Of a stretch of DNA of 64,000 nt, positions 19,490-29,451 are shown piece by piece. The notes beneath the pieces are model-generated. The model saw only the letters and a program-made list of their open reading frames with translations, was not told the DNA's origin and searched no databases. A program made the position numbers and the translations under genes. Each line of letters starts with the position of its first letter. The stretch's first letter is position 1. This DNA comes from Halobacillus salinus (GTDB taxonomy: Bacteria; Bacillota; Bacilli; Bacillales; Halobacillaceae): positions 806,001 to 870,000 of the forward strand of contig NZ_SRJC01000001.1 of assembly GCF_004684905.1 (NCBI RefSeq), read 5' to 3'.

Positions 19490-21595
19490 ATGAAGAAGAA
19501 TGGAGCCTTTTGGAAAAGGCATCGATTTTGGCTTTCTCTAGCGCTGCCTGCCCTTCTCGTAGCGGTTGTATTCATCGCCGCCTCTTTTTCGAATGTACAT
19601 AAGAAGACCTATCGTTTAGAAAAGTTTGACACGGCCGAAGAAACCATCTATTCACCAATTACGATTGAGAACAAGAAAGAAACGGAACAGAAAATTAGAG
19701 AAGTAACTCAAGGAGTAGAAGATCACTATTCCATTTCTGAAACCATCACAGACGAAAGACTCCAGAAAGTTAGAGAAGTTTTTGAAGTGGTCGAAGAGAT
19801 TGAGAATTCCGGAAGAGAGGATGGTCAAGTGAATCAAGCATCAGAGCTTGATTCACTGCTGTCTGAAGATATTTCTTCGTCTCTGCCAGTAGAGGTCTTC
19901 CGGCCATTATTGGAGGCGGAGGATAAGGATTTAGAAGATGCCGAACGCATATTAGTCAATACTTTAATGAGTGTTTTCAAGGACGGAATCCGAACCTCAG
20001 ATCTAGAGACAGAGGAGAGAACGCTGGAGTTGAAAATCGAATACTCTAGCATTCCAGATTCGATCAAAGATGCAGTGGCTGCTATCGGTACATATGGTTT
20101 GGTAGAGAACGCACTATATGACGCTAGAGAAACAGATGATGCTAGGAAAGAAGCAATAGCCAATGTAGATCCTGTCATGATTCGATCAGGGGAGGTTATC
20201 GTTGAAAAAGGGGAGACGGTGACCACCGGTGTTTACGAAGAATTGCAATTGACCGGACTTCTAGACGAGAAGAAAAACATCCTTCCGATGGCAGGACTAA
20301 CGTTGTTCGCACTCCTCCTTTCAATGCTTTTCTATTCTGAAAGTGTGAGAGCTATACATTTAGGGAATTTGAATAGACAGCATATTTATGCGCTGACATT
20401 CGTCACTTTGGTAATGATCGTCATCATGAAGGTATTCAGTTTCTATGTAACTGTTGGGCAGCCTCTATATTATTTGATGCCGGCAGCAACAGGGGTTATG
20501 TTAGTGAAACTGCTTGGTCAGGAGCGGTTGGCTGTTGTTATGTCCTTGATCTACTCTCTAATGGCTATGGTATTTATGAATGGTCAGCTGACGGGAGCTT
20601 TAAATGGTACCGCAGGCGTTTACATGATGCTCTCCCAAATTGCAGCGATATTCTTCCTTTCCCATACAAAAGAGAGGTTAGCTATTATACGGGCAAGTTC
20701 AGGCGTGGCTTTGATTAATATATGCACCGTACTTTTCTTTTTATTCATTTCTTTTGAAAAGTACACGTGGGTGGATGCCTTTCTATATTGTGGGTACGGA
20801 CTTGCTGGAGCTTTTATTGCTGGAGTTCTTACCCTTGGGCTTCTGCCATTCATTGAGGCATGGTTCGGGATATTATCGGATAACAAGTTGCTGTCGCTCG
20901 CAAACCCCAACCAACCTCTGCTAAGGAAGTTGCTGATCGAAGCACCAGGCACTTATCACCATAGCATTATGGTGGCGAACTTGAGTGAAGCCGCCTGTGA
21001 ATCGATCGGTGCCAATGGTTTACTGGCGCGGGTAGGGGCATACTATCATGATTTGGGTAAGACGATTGACCCCCATTACTTCATTGAGAACCAAATGAAA
21101 ATGCGTAATCCACATGATTTCTTAGATCCAGAGCAGAGTGCAGCTATCATTCTGGAGCATCCTTACGATGGAGCGGAAATGCTCGATAAAGGGAAGTTGC
21201 CGGCGGAAATCGTAGATATTGCAAGACAGCACCACGGAACAACGCTTTTGAAGTATTTTTATCATCAGGCAACTGAACAGAATTCGGACGTTCGTGAAGA
21301 GGAGTTCCGTTATCCTGGGCCTAAACCTCAATCAAAAGAAGCGGCCGTCGTCTGTGTGTGTGATTCAGTCGAAGCGGCTGTCAGGTCGTTAGACGATCCC
21401 ACAGAAGAAAAAATCAAAAAAATCGTACACTCGATTATCAAAGACCGCCTCATGGATGGACAATTTGATGAAAGTGACTTAACGTTTAAAGAAATAAACG
21501 AAATGGAACACTCGATATGTGAGACTCTACATGGCATATATCATTCTAGAATACAATATCCAGAAAACGACACGATCGTTAAGGAGGCAAAATAA
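19490..21595 (+). CDS. pgpH: Cyclic-di-AMP phosphodiesterase PgpH (7TM-HD)
   Basis: PgpH hydrolyses c-di-AMP, the potassium and osmotic-balance messenger. The 701-residue protein has an N-terminal helix (about 13-32), the extracytoplasmic 7TM-HDED domain, seven membrane helices at about 265-465 and a cytosolic HD domain. HD-site features include GTYHHSIMVANLSEAA near 484, YHDLGKT near 522, the HP of EHPYDGAEML and the RQHHGT motif near 580. B. subtilis YqfF/PgpH is about 710 residues. It overlaps the ybeY start by one base. For a salt-tolerant organism c-di-AMP turnover is central, but that is general inference. Confidence 0.95.
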   Translation: MKKNGAFWKRHRFWLSLALPALLVAVVFIAASFSNVHKKTYRLEKFDTAEETIYSPITIENKKETEQKIREVTQGVEDHYSISETITDERLQKVREVFEVVEEIENSGREDGQVNQASELDSLLSEDISSSLPVEVFRPLLEAEDKDLEDAERILVNTLMSVFKDGIRTSDLETEERTLELKIEYSSIPDSIKDAVAAIGTYGLVENALYDARETDDARKEAIANVDPVMIRSGEVIVEKGETVTTGVYEELQLTGLLDEKKNILPMAGLTLFALLLSMLFYSESVRAIHLGNLNRQHIYALTFVTLVMIVIMKVFSFYVTVGQPLYYLMPAATGVMLVKLLGQERLAVVMSLIYSLMAMVFMNGQLTGALNGTAGVYMMLSQIAAIFFLSHTKERLAIIRASSGVALINICTVLFFLFISFEKYTWVDAFLYCGYGLAGAFIAGVLTLGLLPFIEAWFGILSDNKLLSLANPNQPLLRKLLIEAPGTYHHSIMVANLSEAACESIGANGLLARVGAYYHDLGKTIDPHYFIENQMKMRNPHDFLDPEQSAAIILEHPYDGAEMLDKGKLPAEIVDIARQHHGTTLLKYFYHQATEQNSDVREEEFRYPGPKPQSKEAAVVCVCDSVEAAVRSLDDPTEEKIKKIVHSIIKDRLMDGQFDESDLTFKEINEMEHSICETLHGIYHSRIQYPENDTIVKEAK

Positions 21596-22068
21596 TGTTA
21601 CACATCGACTTTCAAGATGAAACAAATTCTGTAGATGAGGCATTTGTAGATTTGATTCAACGCATTATTAAGTTTGCAGCAGAAAAAGAAAAAGTGAGCA
21701 CAGAGTCAGAGGTTTCCATCAGCTTTGTCGACAACAAAGAAATTCAAGAAATCAACCGAAACTACCGACAAAAAGACTACGCTACAGATGTCATCTCTTT
21801 TGCTATGCAAGAGCAAGGAGAAGGGGAAATGAATATTCTTCATGAGGACATGCCTGAAATGCTCGGTGATATCGTCATCTCTATCGATAAGGCCAAAGAG
21901 CAAGCAGAGGAATACAATCATTCTCTTGAGAGGGAGCTTGGGTTTCTTGCTCTTCACGGATTTTTACACTTGTTAGGATATGACCATATGAATGAAGAAG
22001 AAGAAAAGCAAATGTTCGGTCGCCAAGAGGAGATTCTTCATGAGTTTGGGCTCGAAAGATCAGAGTAA
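21595..22068 (+). CDS. ybeY: Endoribonuclease YbeY (rRNA maturation)
   Basis: YbeY is a zinc-dependent single-strand RNase for 16S rRNA 3' maturation and ribosome quality control. The 157 residues end with the metal motif HGFLHLLGYDH at about 121-131, and the conserved TDVISFAM near 63 and LGDIVIS near 87 are present. Length equals B. subtilis YqfG. It is coupled to pgpH by a one-base overlap, and its 3' end overlaps dgkA by 29 bp. Confidence 0.96.
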   Translation: MLHIDFQDETNSVDEAFVDLIQRIIKFAAEKEKVSTESEVSISFVDNKEIQEINRNYRQKDYATDVISFAMQEQGEGEMNILHEDMPEMLGDIVISIDKAKEQAEEYNHSLERELGFLALHGFLHLLGYDHMNEEEEKQMFGRQEEILHEFGLERSE

Positions 22069-22429
22069 AAAGAAGAGAATAGGCTTTCGTCACGCATGGA
22101 ACGGAATCAAAGAAGTTACAAGGAGCGAACGTAACTTTAAGCTTCATCTATTCTCTACAGTATTGGTTATTATTAGTAGTGCAATCCTGGGGCTACAAGC
22201 GATAGAATGGTCCGTGATTATTCTTACCTGCTCCATTGTACTTGCCTTGGAGATGGTGAACTCCTCCATTGAAAGGATTTTGGATTATTTAGCACCCGAA
22301 TGGAATCCACTCGCCGGGAAAATCAAAGATATAGCGGCAGGTGCTGTGCTCGTTGCCAGTATAGGCGCTTTCGTCATTGCCTGCATTCTGTTGCTTCCGA
22401 AATTGTTGATTCTTATTGGCGTAGAGTGA
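22040..22429 (+). CDS. dgkA: Undecaprenol kinase (DgkA family)
   Basis: In Gram-positives DgkA phosphorylates undecaprenol for cell-wall lipid carrier supply. The 129-residue protein has a basic N-terminus with FRHAWNGIKEVTRSERNFKLHL, three membrane helices and the active-site helix ALEMVNSSIERILDYL near 75-90. ATG 22040 lies inside the end of ybeY, after SD AAGAGGAG at 22025-22032; the in-frame ATG at 21992 lacks an SD. In B. subtilis cdd lies between dgkA and era; it is absent here, and era follows after 65 bp. Confidence 0.92.
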   Translation: MSLGSKDQSKKKRIGFRHAWNGIKEVTRSERNFKLHLFSTVLVIISSAILGLQAIEWSVIILTCSIVLALEMVNSSIERILDYLAPEWNPLAGKIKDIAAGAVLVASIGAFVIACILLLPKLLILIGVE

Positions 22430-22494
22430 AACGCAGCGTGAAATGTAGTAGAATAGAACATGTAGGAAGATGAAGTTATTTTGGAGGAACAAAC

Positions 22495-23400
22495 ATGACA
22501 GAAGAATTTAAATCTGGCTTTGTGGCGATAGTTGGTCGTCCGAATGTCGGAAAATCAACATTTATGAATCGTGTTATAGGTGAAAAAATCGCGATTATGA
22601 GCGACAAAGCTCAGACAACAAGAAATAAAATTCAAGGTGTAATGACGGATAAAGACTCTCAAATCATCTTTATTGATACTCCTGGTATACACAAGCCGAA
22701 ACACAAGCTTGGAGATTACATGGTCAATATGGCTGAGAATTCACTGAACGAAGTGGATGCAGTGCTGTTTATGATCAATGCAGAGGAAGGCTATGGTCGT
22801 GGAGACCAATTTATTATCGACCGCCTTCAACGCGTAAACCAGCCTGTCTATCTCATCATTAATAAAATCGACAAAGTACACCCTGACGGTCTGCTCCCAC
22901 TGATTGAACAATACAAAGAGAAATTGGATTTCGAAGAGATTATCCCGATTTCTGCATTAGAGGGAAACAACGTAGATCATCTAGTGAGTGTGATCAAACA
23001 ACAGCTTCCGGAAGGTCCGCAGTTTTATCCGGAAGATCAAATTACAGATCACCCAGAACGTTTTGTAATTAGTGAATTCATCCGCGAGAAGGTTCTGCAT
23101 TTGACACGTGAAGAAATCCCTCATTCTATCGCAGTTGTGATCGAGGGGATCGAACCACGTGAAGATTCCAATGCTGTTTATATTCAAGCAGCTGTCATTG
23201 TGGAAAGAAAATCACAAAAAGGCATCATTATTGGAAAACAAGGCAGTATGCTGAAAGAAATCGGCATGAGAGCTCGAAAAGATATCGAGGCCCTGCTCGG
23301 AAGTAAAGTGTACTTGGAGCTTTGGGTAAAAGTGCAAAAGGATTGGCGTAATCGTCAAATTCAGCTAAATGACTTCGGCTATCACGGCGAAGACTATTAA
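22495..23400 (+). CDS. era: GTPase Era
   Basis: Era binds 16S rRNA and helps 30S assembly. The 301 residues hold the G domain with GRPNVGKST near 14-22, the switch region [10 protein letters not shown] near 61-70 and NKID near 123-126. The C-terminal KH domain has the [14 protein letters not shown] motif near 243-256. B. subtilis Era has the same length. A strong SD (TTGGAGGAA) precedes the ATG. Era, YbeY, RsmE and LepA in the same region all act on ribosome maturation. Confidence 0.97.
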   Translation: MTEEFKSGFVAIVGRPNVGKSTFMNRVIGEKIAIMSDKAQTTRNKIQGVMTDKDSQIIFIDTPGIHKPKHKLGDYMVNMAENSLNEVDAVLFMINAEEGYGRGDQFIIDRLQRVNQPVYLIINKIDKVHPDGLLPLIEQYKEKLDFEEIIPISALEGNNVDHLVSVIKQQLPEGPQFYPEDQITDHPERFVISEFIREKVLHLTREEIPHSIAVVIEGIEPREDSNAVYIQAAVIVERKSQKGIIIGKQGSMLKEIGMRARKDIEALLGSKVYLELWVKVQKDWRNRQIQLNDFGYHGEDY

Positions 23401-23501
23401 GAGGTTGGAAAAAATTAAGTCACATGATAATCAGGCTTGGGAAGCATTCTAATACATGTAAATCTTTTTTGATTTTCATTAAACGAAAGAAGGTGTTTCT
23501 T

Positions 23502-23657
23502 GTGCTCAACGACCTTTCATGGAATGTATTCAGGAAAACCGGGGACATTGAAACCTATTTGTTAATGAAAGAACTCGAAGCTCAAGATCAGCAGCCGGAT
23601 TTATCGCTTTCCTCGGCTGATTATCAGACAAAGGATTCTGAAAACCTCAAAGGCTAA
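23502..23657 (+). CDS. yqzL: YqzL-like small protein
   Basis: A 51-residue protein beginning (M)LNDLSWNVFRKTGDIETYLL, the signature of the short YqzL family that sits between era and recO in Bacilli; its function is unknown. The start is GTG 23502 after SD AAGAAGGTG. The frame is open further upstream (to 23424), but that part has no family match. The C-terminal half is Ser/Asp/Gln-rich and probably disordered. Confidence 0.8.
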   Translation: MLNDLSWNVFRKTGDIETYLLMKELEAQDQQPDLSLSSADYQTKDSENLKG

Positions 23658-23675
23658 CGTTAGCAGGTGAGTGCT

Positions 23676-24419
23676 TTGTTAGAAAAAATCGAAGGAGTTG
23701 TCATCCGTACACGAGATTACGGAGAAACTCATAAGATTGTTACTTTGTTCACACGGGAAAAAGGAAAAATCGGTGTAATGGCAAGAGGTGCCAAAAAACC
23801 AAAAAGTAGAACGGCATCTGTAACACAACCTTTCATTCACGGTATGTATCTGATCCAAATAGGGTCCGGGCTTGGGTCCATGAGCCAAGGGGAGATGATA
23901 TCTTCCCTAAGAGGCGTAAGAGAAGATATCGTAAATACGGCTTATGCCTCCTACATTGCCGAATTGACGGATAAGCTCATAGAAGAAAAACAGCCGGACC
24001 CTTTCTTGTATGAACAGTTTCTGCAGACATTGCAATGGATGAGCGAAGGTAAAGATCCGAATATCTTGACCATGATGTATGAGTTGAAGATGTTCAAGAA
24101 GGCTGGGTTTGCACCTATCGTTGACCAGTGTGTAAATTGTGGAGGTACAGACGGCCCTTTTTCGTTCTCAATGGATGAGGGTGGGCTTCTCTGTTACAGA
24201 TGTAAACAGAGGGACCCAGGGGCTTATGGTCTACCAGACCCTTTACCTAAATTACTGCGATTGTTTTTACATATGGATGCCAAACGACTGGGGCAGATTT
24301 CTATGAAAGAACAGAATAAAAAATTGTTGCGCCAGATCATGGATGAATACTATGATCGATATGGTGGATATTTCATCAAATCTAAGAAGTTTTTAAACCA
24401 GTTGGATCTATTTTCGTAA
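23676..24419 (+). CDS. recO: DNA repair protein RecO
   Basis: RecO anneals ssDNA and loads RecA with RecF and RecR. The 247-residue protein has the N-terminal OB fold (LEKIEGVVIRTRDYGETHKI), a helical middle and a four-cysteine zinc site: CVNCGG near 150 and the LLCYRC pair near 172. I prefer the TTG at 23676, because SD AGGTGA at 23665-23670 is 5 nt away and the result aligns with the family start M-L-x-K-x-EG. A GTG at 23667 would add three residues. It precedes the glyQS T-box. Confidence 0.93.
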   Translation: MLEKIEGVVIRTRDYGETHKIVTLFTREKGKIGVMARGAKKPKSRTASVTQPFIHGMYLIQIGSGLGSMSQGEMISSLRGVREDIVNTAYASYIAELTDKLIEEKQPDPFLYEQFLQTLQWMSEGKDPNILTMMYELKMFKKAGFAPIVDQCVNCGGTDGPFSFSMDEGGLLCYRCKQRDPGAYGLPDPLPKLLRLFLHMDAKRLGQISMKEQNKKLLRQIMDEYYDRYGGYFIKSKKFLNQLDLFS

Positions 24420-24429
24420 TAAAAAACAA

Positions 24430-24458
24430 TTGACAATTCATACAGTATTCAGTATGAT
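24430..24458 (+). promoter_or_regulatory. SigA promoter of glyQS
   Basis: Perfect TTGACA at 24430-24435, 17-bp spacer and TATGAT at 24453-24458. Transcription should start near 24465 and run into the T-box leader. Confidence 0.9.
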
Positions 24459-24464
24459 GCTATT

Positions 24465-24670
24465 ACTTAATCAGTGTTGCGTTGAAAGAGAGTAGTAATC
24501 AGAACCCACATTTATAGCGAGCTTGTGATCGTGAGAGTCAAGCATTGATGGACTGGTGAAGGCGTTCTGGAGCAACTGGACGTAAAAGTGGCTTTCTTAG
24601 AAAGCAATTAGGGTGGAACCGCGGAAATCCCGTCCCTATGTCGTATTCGACATAGGGACGTTTTTTTTTG
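24465..24670 (+). ncRNA. Glycine T-box riboswitch leader
   Basis: The leader contains the AGTAG motif region (about 24490), a stem I whose base pairs CAGAAC (24500-24505) with GTTCTG (about 24564-24569), and a likely GGC (Gly) specifier at 24561-24563 on its 3' side. The T-box core AGGGTGGAACCGCGG spans 24610-24624. The terminator pairs 24631-24643 (CGTCCCTATGTCG) with 24648-24660, followed by a nine-T run. Uncharged tRNA-Gly should stabilise the antiterminator and allow glyQS expression. The specifier position is my reading of the fold and less certain than the T-box itself. Confidence 0.95.
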
Positions 24671-24711
24671 TTTTTAGTCACTTTCTGAAACCTTAAAGGA
24701 GGAAAGAATTA

Positions 24712-25599
24712 ATGAATATTCAAGACATGATATTGAGCTTACAGAAACATTGGTCGGACCAAGGATGTCTATTAATGCAAGCTTATGATACCGAAAAAGG
24801 AGCGGGCACGATGTCTCCGATGACGCTATTACGTAGCCTAGGGCCAGAGCCTTGGAACGTCGCATATGTAGAACCGTCCCGTCGACCTGCAGATGGAAGG
24901 TATGGAGAGAACCCGAACCGTTTGTATCAGCACCACCAATTCCAAGTCATCATGAAACCTTCACCAGACAACATTCAAGAACTCTACTTGGATTCATTAC
25001 GAGCGTTGGGCATTGATCCTGATAAGCATGATATCCGGTTTGTAGAAGACAACTGGGAGAACCCGACACTTGGAGCAGCTGGTCTAGGATGGGAAGTTTG
25101 GTTAGATGGAATGGAGATTACTCAGTTCACTTATTTCCAGCAAATTGGCGGACTAGAAGCGCGCCCGGTCTCTGCAGAGATCACCTATGGTATCGAACGC
25201 CTAGCCTCTTACATTCAGGACAAAGAAAATGTCTTTGAGCTGGAGTGGACAAATGGCGTAACCGTAGGGGACATTTATACTCAGCCTGAGTATGAACACT
25301 CTGTGTACACTTTTGAAGAGTCTGATGAAGATATGTTGTTCAACTTGTTTTCCACCTATGAGAAAGAAGCACAGCGCATAATGGACAAGGGACTTGTCTT
25401 TCCTGCTTATGACTACGTTTTGAAATGTTCTCACACGTTTAATCTGCTGGATGCTAAGGGTGTCATTAGTGTAACAGAAAGAACGGGTTATATCGGTCGA
25501 GTACGTAATCTTGCCCGTCAAATTGCCAAGACGTACGTGGAAGAACGCGAACGTTTAGGATTCCCAATGTTACAGAAGGAGGCTGGTCAAAATGAGTAA
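24712..25599 (+). CDS. glyQ: Glycyl-tRNA synthetase alpha subunit
   Basis: The catalytic subunit of the alpha2beta2 bacterial glycyl-tRNA synthetase. The 295 residues contain class II motifs, with [19 protein letters not shown] at the start, [30 protein letters not shown] at about 28-57 (landmark only) and [20 protein letters not shown] near 124-143. Length equals B. subtilis GlyQ. SD AAAGGAGG precedes the ATG and it overlaps glyS by 8 bp. Expression is set by the glycine T-box directly upstream. Confidence 0.97.
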   Translation: MNIQDMILSLQKHWSDQGCLLMQAYDTEKGAGTMSPMTLLRSLGPEPWNVAYVEPSRRPADGRYGENPNRLYQHHQFQVIMKPSPDNIQELYLDSLRALGIDPDKHDIRFVEDNWENPTLGAAGLGWEVWLDGMEITQFTYFQQIGGLEARPVSAEITYGIERLASYIQDKENVFELEWTNGVTVGDIYTQPEYEHSVYTFEESDEDMLFNLFSTYEKEAQRIMDKGLVFPAYDYVLKCSHTFNLLDAKGVISVTERTGYIGRVRNLARQIAKTYVEERERLGFPMLQKEAGQNE

Positions 25600-27676
25600 A
25601 ACAGTGTTATTTGAACTTGGAGTAGAGGAATTACCAGCGCGGTTTATTGACGATGCTCTCAACCAATTAGAATCAAAAACAGAGGCATGGTTTAAAGATG
25701 CAAGAATTCCTTTTGGAGAGATCAAAGGGTTTGCCACTCCGAGACGTCTAGCTGTTCAAATCACTGATGTTGCAGATAAACAGCCAGATCTAGAGGAAGA
25801 GGCAAAGGGACCTGCAAAGAAAATTGCATTAGATGATGATGGCCAATGGACAAAAGCGGCGATCGGCTTCTCTAAAGGTCAAGGCAAAGACGTCGAAGAC
25901 ATTTACTTTAAAGAGATTAAAGGTACAGAGTATGTACACGTGACGAAGTTCATTGAAGGAGAGGCAACGGAGAAGCTTCTTGAAGAGTTCCGTTCCGTAT
26001 TCTTAAGTCTTAACTTCCCGAAAAACATGCGCTGGGCAGATTACGAATTACGTTATGCTCGACCAATAAGGTGGATGGTTGCCCTTTATGGTAATCAAGT
26101 CATTCCATTTCAAATTGAGAATGTCTCCACATACAGAACAACAAAAGGACACCGTTTCTTAGGTTCTGAAATAGAACTTCAAAATGCAGATGAGTACGAG
26201 GATGCCCTTAATAAGCAATCGGTAATAGGTTCTGTAAACAAGAGAAAACAACTAATTCGTGAACAGCTTGATACCATGCAGCAGGATAAGGGATGGAAGC
26301 TGATAATCGATGAAGACCTATTGAATGAAGTGACACATTTAGTCGAGTACCCAACTGCCTTCAGTGGTGCATTCAACGAAGAATTCTTAGATCTTCCGGA
26401 AGAAGCTTTAGTTACCTCTATGAAAGAACATCAGCGCTATTTTCCTGTTCGATCCCATGAAGGGGAGCTTCTGCCTTTCTTCGTAGGAGTCAGAAACGGA
26501 AACGATCACCATATAGAGAACGTAGCGAGAGGGAACGAAAAGGTGTTAAAAGCTCGTTTGAAGGACGCTCAATTCTTCTATGAAGAAGATCAAAAAGGCA
26601 CGATTGATGAGAAGTTAACAAAGCTTGAGCGAATGGTGTATCAAGAAGAACTCGGTACTTTAGCAGATAAAGTTAACCGCATCGTAGCTATATCAGGGAA
26701 GTTATCGGAGTGGCTTGAACTCGACGAAAAAGAACAGCAATTGACGAAGCGTGCAGCTGAAATTTGCAAATTCGATCTTGTTACTCAAATGGTGGATGAA
26801 TTCACAGAACTTCAAGGTGTGATGGGAGAGAAATATGCTCGACTGTTTGGTGAGGAAGAAGCAGTTGCAGTAGCGATAAACGAACACTATATGCCGAGAC
26901 AGGCGAATGGAGAACTCCCTCAGTCTACAATCGGTGCTATTGTCAGTATTGCAGATAAGTTGGATACTATTGTTGGTAGTATTTCCATCGGCATTATTCC
27001 TACTGGTTCACAAGATCCTTATGGTCTCAGAAGACAGGCGCTTGGCATACTGCAAACCCTAGAAGAAAAAGGTTGGGACTTGTCAGTAGAGAAACTCATT
27101 GAACTTGTCCATCACTTCTATCAGGAATTGGATCTCCCAACGAGAAGTAAAGAAGAAATCAGTTCCGACCTGCAGGAATTCTTTAGAGTGAGAGCAGCTT
27201 ACTTATTGCGAGGAGACGGAATTGATCCAGATGTCGTAGAAGCGGTATTAGTAAACGGTATCGGTCGTTATTCCACTACTAAAGATAAGGCTCAAGTTCT
27301 TGTTGCCAAGCGTACAGATGAAACATTCAAGCCGGTGCAAGAAGCCCTTGGAAGGGTCATGAAGCTCGCGGAAAAGACGGAGGATACAAACGTTGACCCT
27401 AACTTGTTTGAAAATGAAACAGAATCGAAGTTATATGAAGTCTATCAAACCACAGTCCCTGCCTATCGTGATGCGCTAGAACAAGATAAACCGGCAGAAG
27501 CATTAGATGCTTTGTCCAGTTTAGCTTCGCCGATCCATGAGTTCTTCGATCATACGATGGTCATGGCAGAAAACGAAAAGGTAAAACAAAACCGCTTGAG
27601 TCTGCTTAACGTAATCTCTATGAATGTCAGAGAGTTCGCGGACTTAACGGCTATTGAATGGAAGCAACAATTCTAA
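25592..27676 (+). CDS. glyS: Glycyl-tRNA synthetase beta subunit
   Basis: The beta subunit supplies tRNA binding, including the C-terminal anticodon-binding (DALR-like) region, and carries an HD-like domain. The 694-residue protein starts [20 protein letters not shown] and has [20 protein letters not shown] near 145-164. It is about 15 residues longer than B. subtilis GlyS (679). SD AGAAGGAGG lies inside glyQ, and the 8-bp overlap indicates coupled translation that keeps the subunits in balance. Confidence 0.97.
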   Translation: MSKTVLFELGVEELPARFIDDALNQLESKTEAWFKDARIPFGEIKGFATPRRLAVQITDVADKQPDLEEEAKGPAKKIALDDDGQWTKAAIGFSKGQGKDVEDIYFKEIKGTEYVHVTKFIEGEATEKLLEEFRSVFLSLNFPKNMRWADYELRYARPIRWMVALYGNQVIPFQIENVSTYRTTKGHRFLGSEIELQNADEYEDALNKQSVIGSVNKRKQLIREQLDTMQQDKGWKLIIDEDLLNEVTHLVEYPTAFSGAFNEEFLDLPEEALVTSMKEHQRYFPVRSHEGELLPFFVGVRNGNDHHIENVARGNEKVLKARLKDAQFFYEEDQKGTIDEKLTKLERMVYQEELGTLADKVNRIVAISGKLSEWLELDEKEQQLTKRAAEICKFDLVTQMVDEFTELQGVMGEKYARLFGEEEAVAVAINEHYMPRQANGELPQSTIGAIVSIADKLDTIVGSISIGIIPTGSQDPYGLRRQALGILQTLEEKGWDLSVEKLIELVHHFYQELDLPTRSKEEISSDLQEFFRVRAAYLLRGDGIDPDVVEAVLVNGIGRYSTTKDKAQVLVAKRTDETFKPVQEALGRVMKLAEKTEDTNVDPNLFENETESKLYEVYQTTVPAYRDALEQDKPAEALDALSSLASPIHEFFDHTMVMAENEKVKQNRLSLLNVISMNVREFADLTAIEWKQQF

Positions 27677-27686
27677 GCATCGTTCT

Positions 27687-27714
27687 TTTACCCATGTTAA
27701 AAATGAGCTATAAT
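27687..27714 (+). promoter_or_regulatory. Promoter candidate for ccpN-yqfL
   Basis: TTTACC at 27687-27692, 16-bp spacer, perfect TATAAT at 27709-27714. Confidence 0.6.
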
Positions 27715-27757
27715 GATTAAATAGTATGTCACAGTCAGTGAGCAGGGTGGTGAAAGA

Positions 27758-28387
27758 ATGGAACTTTCCAACCGGCAGGAACAAATCATCGAAATTGTAA
27801 AAGATAATGGGCCGATCACCGGTGAAAATATAGCAGACCGCTTGAGCCTCACTCGGGCCACGCTACGTCCTGATCTTGCCATTTTAACGATGGCAGGATA
27901 TTTGGACGCAAGGCCGAGAGTTGGCTATTTCTTTACGGGCAAGACAGGGTCTGAATTACTTACCGAAAAGTTGAAGAAGTTCAAAGTTGAAGAATATCAG
28001 TCCATTCCTATTGTAGTGGAAGAGGATGTCTCTGCTTATGATGCGATTTGCACAATGTTTCTAGAAGATGTAGGTACATTATTTGTAACGAACCAAAAAT
28101 CGCAATTAGTAGGTGTGGTATCAAGAAAAGACTTATTAAGAGCCAGCATCGGCAATCAGGATCTTTCCCAGGTTCCTGTACACATCATTATGACTAGGAT
28201 GCCAAACATTACAATATGTGAACCGGAAGATCTACTTCTTGATGCTGCCCAAAAATTAATTGAGAAGCAGATTGATGGGCTTCCCGTCGTAAATAGAGAA
28301 AGTGACGGATTGAAAGTGATCGGACGACTAACAAAAACCAATATTACAAAAGCGCTCGTAGAGCTTGGTCGTGATCAACACTTGTAA
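27758..28387 (+). CDS. ccpN: Gluconeogenic gene repressor CcpN (HTH plus CBS pair)
   Basis: CcpN represses gapB and pckA during glycolytic growth, sensing the nucleotide state through its CBS domains. The 209 residues comprise a winged helix (ELSNRQEQIIEIVKDNGPIT, ADRLSLTRATLRPDLAILTM) at about 1-60 and two CBS motifs at about 80-135 and 145-205. It is followed 26 bp later by yqfL, the regulator of pyruvate phosphate dikinase, in the same order as B. subtilis. The two genes act together at the phosphoenolpyruvate node. Confidence 0.94.
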   Translation: MELSNRQEQIIEIVKDNGPITGENIADRLSLTRATLRPDLAILTMAGYLDARPRVGYFFTGKTGSELLTEKLKKFKVEEYQSIPIVVEEDVSAYDAICTMFLEDVGTLFVTNQKSQLVGVVSRKDLLRASIGNQDLSQVPVHIIMTRMPNITICEPEDLLLDAAQKLIEKQIDGLPVVNRESDGLKVIGRLTKTNITKALVELGRDQHL

Positions 28388-28413
28388 GTTTCAGAAAATG
28401 AGGAGGGGTTAGC

Positions 28414-29226
28414 TTGGAGAAACCCTTGATTTATGTCTTGTCAGATTCAGTAGGGGAAACGGCAGAACTTGTCGTGAAAGCAGCACTTAGTCAATTTGAT
28501 GATGGGCCGTTTGATCTTCAGCGAATCCCTTATGTAGAAGATAAAGGGACCATTAATGAAGCGGTCTTGCAAGCGAAAGAACATGGTGCGATGATAGGCT
28601 TTACATTTGTCATCCCACGTTTTAGGAAGCATTTGCTTGAACAAGCACATAAGCATGAGGTTGAATGCGTGGATATTATGGGGCCGATGATGGAATCGAT
28701 GGAGAAGCACTTCAATATCGAACCAAGGCTTGAACCGGGATTAGTCCATAAGTTAGATGAAGACTACTTCAAGCGCGTTGAAGCGATCGAGTTTGCCGTT
28801 AAGTATGACGATGGACGCGACCCGCGGGGTATATCGAAAGCAGATATCATTTTGATTGGCGTCTCAAGAACTTCTAAGACACCATTGTCTCAATATTTAG
28901 CACATAAAAGGCTGAAAGTTGCTAATGTACCGATCGTGCCCGAAGTACAACCGCCCTCTGAGCTGTTTCGCGTGAATCCTAATAAGTGCATCGGACTTAA
29001 AATCAACGCTGATAAGTTAAATGGTATTCGTAAAGAGCGACTCAAGTCGTTAGGTTTGGGAGCGCAGGCGAGTTATGCTAATATGAATCGGATTCAACAG
29101 GAAATCGATCATTTTAATAATATTGTCGAACGGATTGGTTGTCCGGTAATTGATGTTTCAAATAAAGCAGTCGAAGAGACAGCAAATTTAATTGTGAATA
29201 AATTAAGAGAAGATTCCCAAGAATAG
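28414..29226 (+). CDS. yqfL: Pyruvate,phosphate dikinase regulatory kinase/phosphorylase (YqfL)
   Basis: YqfL-type PDRP proteins reversibly phosphorylate PEP synthase or pyruvate phosphate dikinase with ADP. The 270 residues start [20 protein letters not shown], the family signature, and carry the nucleotide-binding loop [16 protein letters not shown] near 148-163. The start is TTG 28414 after SD GAGGAGGGG; no better codon is in frame nearby. Length equals B. subtilis YqfL. It lies in an operon with ccpN and is closed by a terminator. Confidence 0.94.
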   Translation: MEKPLIYVLSDSVGETAELVVKAALSQFDDGPFDLQRIPYVEDKGTINEAVLQAKEHGAMIGFTFVIPRFRKHLLEQAHKHEVECVDIMGPMMESMEKHFNIEPRLEPGLVHKLDEDYFKRVEAIEFAVKYDDGRDPRGISKADIILIGVSRTSKTPLSQYLAHKRLKVANVPIVPEVQPPSELFRVNPNKCIGLKINADKLNGIRKERLKSLGLGAQASYANMNRIQQEIDHFNNIVERIGCPVIDVSNKAVEETANLIVNKLREDSQE

Positions 29227-29237
29227 TATAAATTATC

Positions 29238-29270
29238 AAAAGTCGCGCTGTGGTTAAGCGCGACTTTTGT
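29238..29270 (+). terminator. Terminator of ccpN-yqfL
   Basis: AAAAGTCGCGCT (29238-29249) pairs perfectly with AGCGCGACTTTT (29257-29268). Only a short T tract follows. Confidence 0.85.
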
Positions 29271-29301
29271 TGGGAATACTTGAAATTAGGTAAAATTAAA
29301 C

Positions 29302-29331
29302 ATGGCATTTCATTAGGGTTTGTATTATAAT
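29302..29331 (+). promoter_or_regulatory. Promoter candidate for yqxD-dnaG-sigA
   Basis: ATGGCA at 29302-29307 (4 of 6), an 18-bp spacer and perfect TATAAT at 29326-29331. It would start an mRNA near 29338, just before the structured leader described next. Confidence 0.5.
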
Positions 29332-29343
29332 AACTATTTGTGA

Positions 29344-29451
29344 AAAAATCCTCTTGGTATGCTGTTCTGAAAGAAGTGAATACTTTTCAGAATAATAAAA
29401 CATTGTAGAAATAGGAGGATTCTTTTATTTTATCGTAGAATAAAAGTTATT
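29344..29451 (+). promoter_or_regulatory. Structured leader of yqxD with hairpin-bridged SD
   Basis: The only good SD, AGGAGG at 29413-29418, is 33 nt from the ATG at 29452. Between them 29422-29446 can form an 11-bp hairpin (CTTTTATT with AATAAAAG, then U-G, U-A and A-U pairs, loop TCG). Folding would leave 3 nt before and 5 nt after it, an effective spacing of 8 nt. AATCCTC at 29347-29353 is complementary to GAGGATT at 29415-29421 and can hide the SD. Between these lies another stem (29365-29372 with 29385-29392). Pairings are seen in sequence; the regulatory role is inference. Confidence 0.55.
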
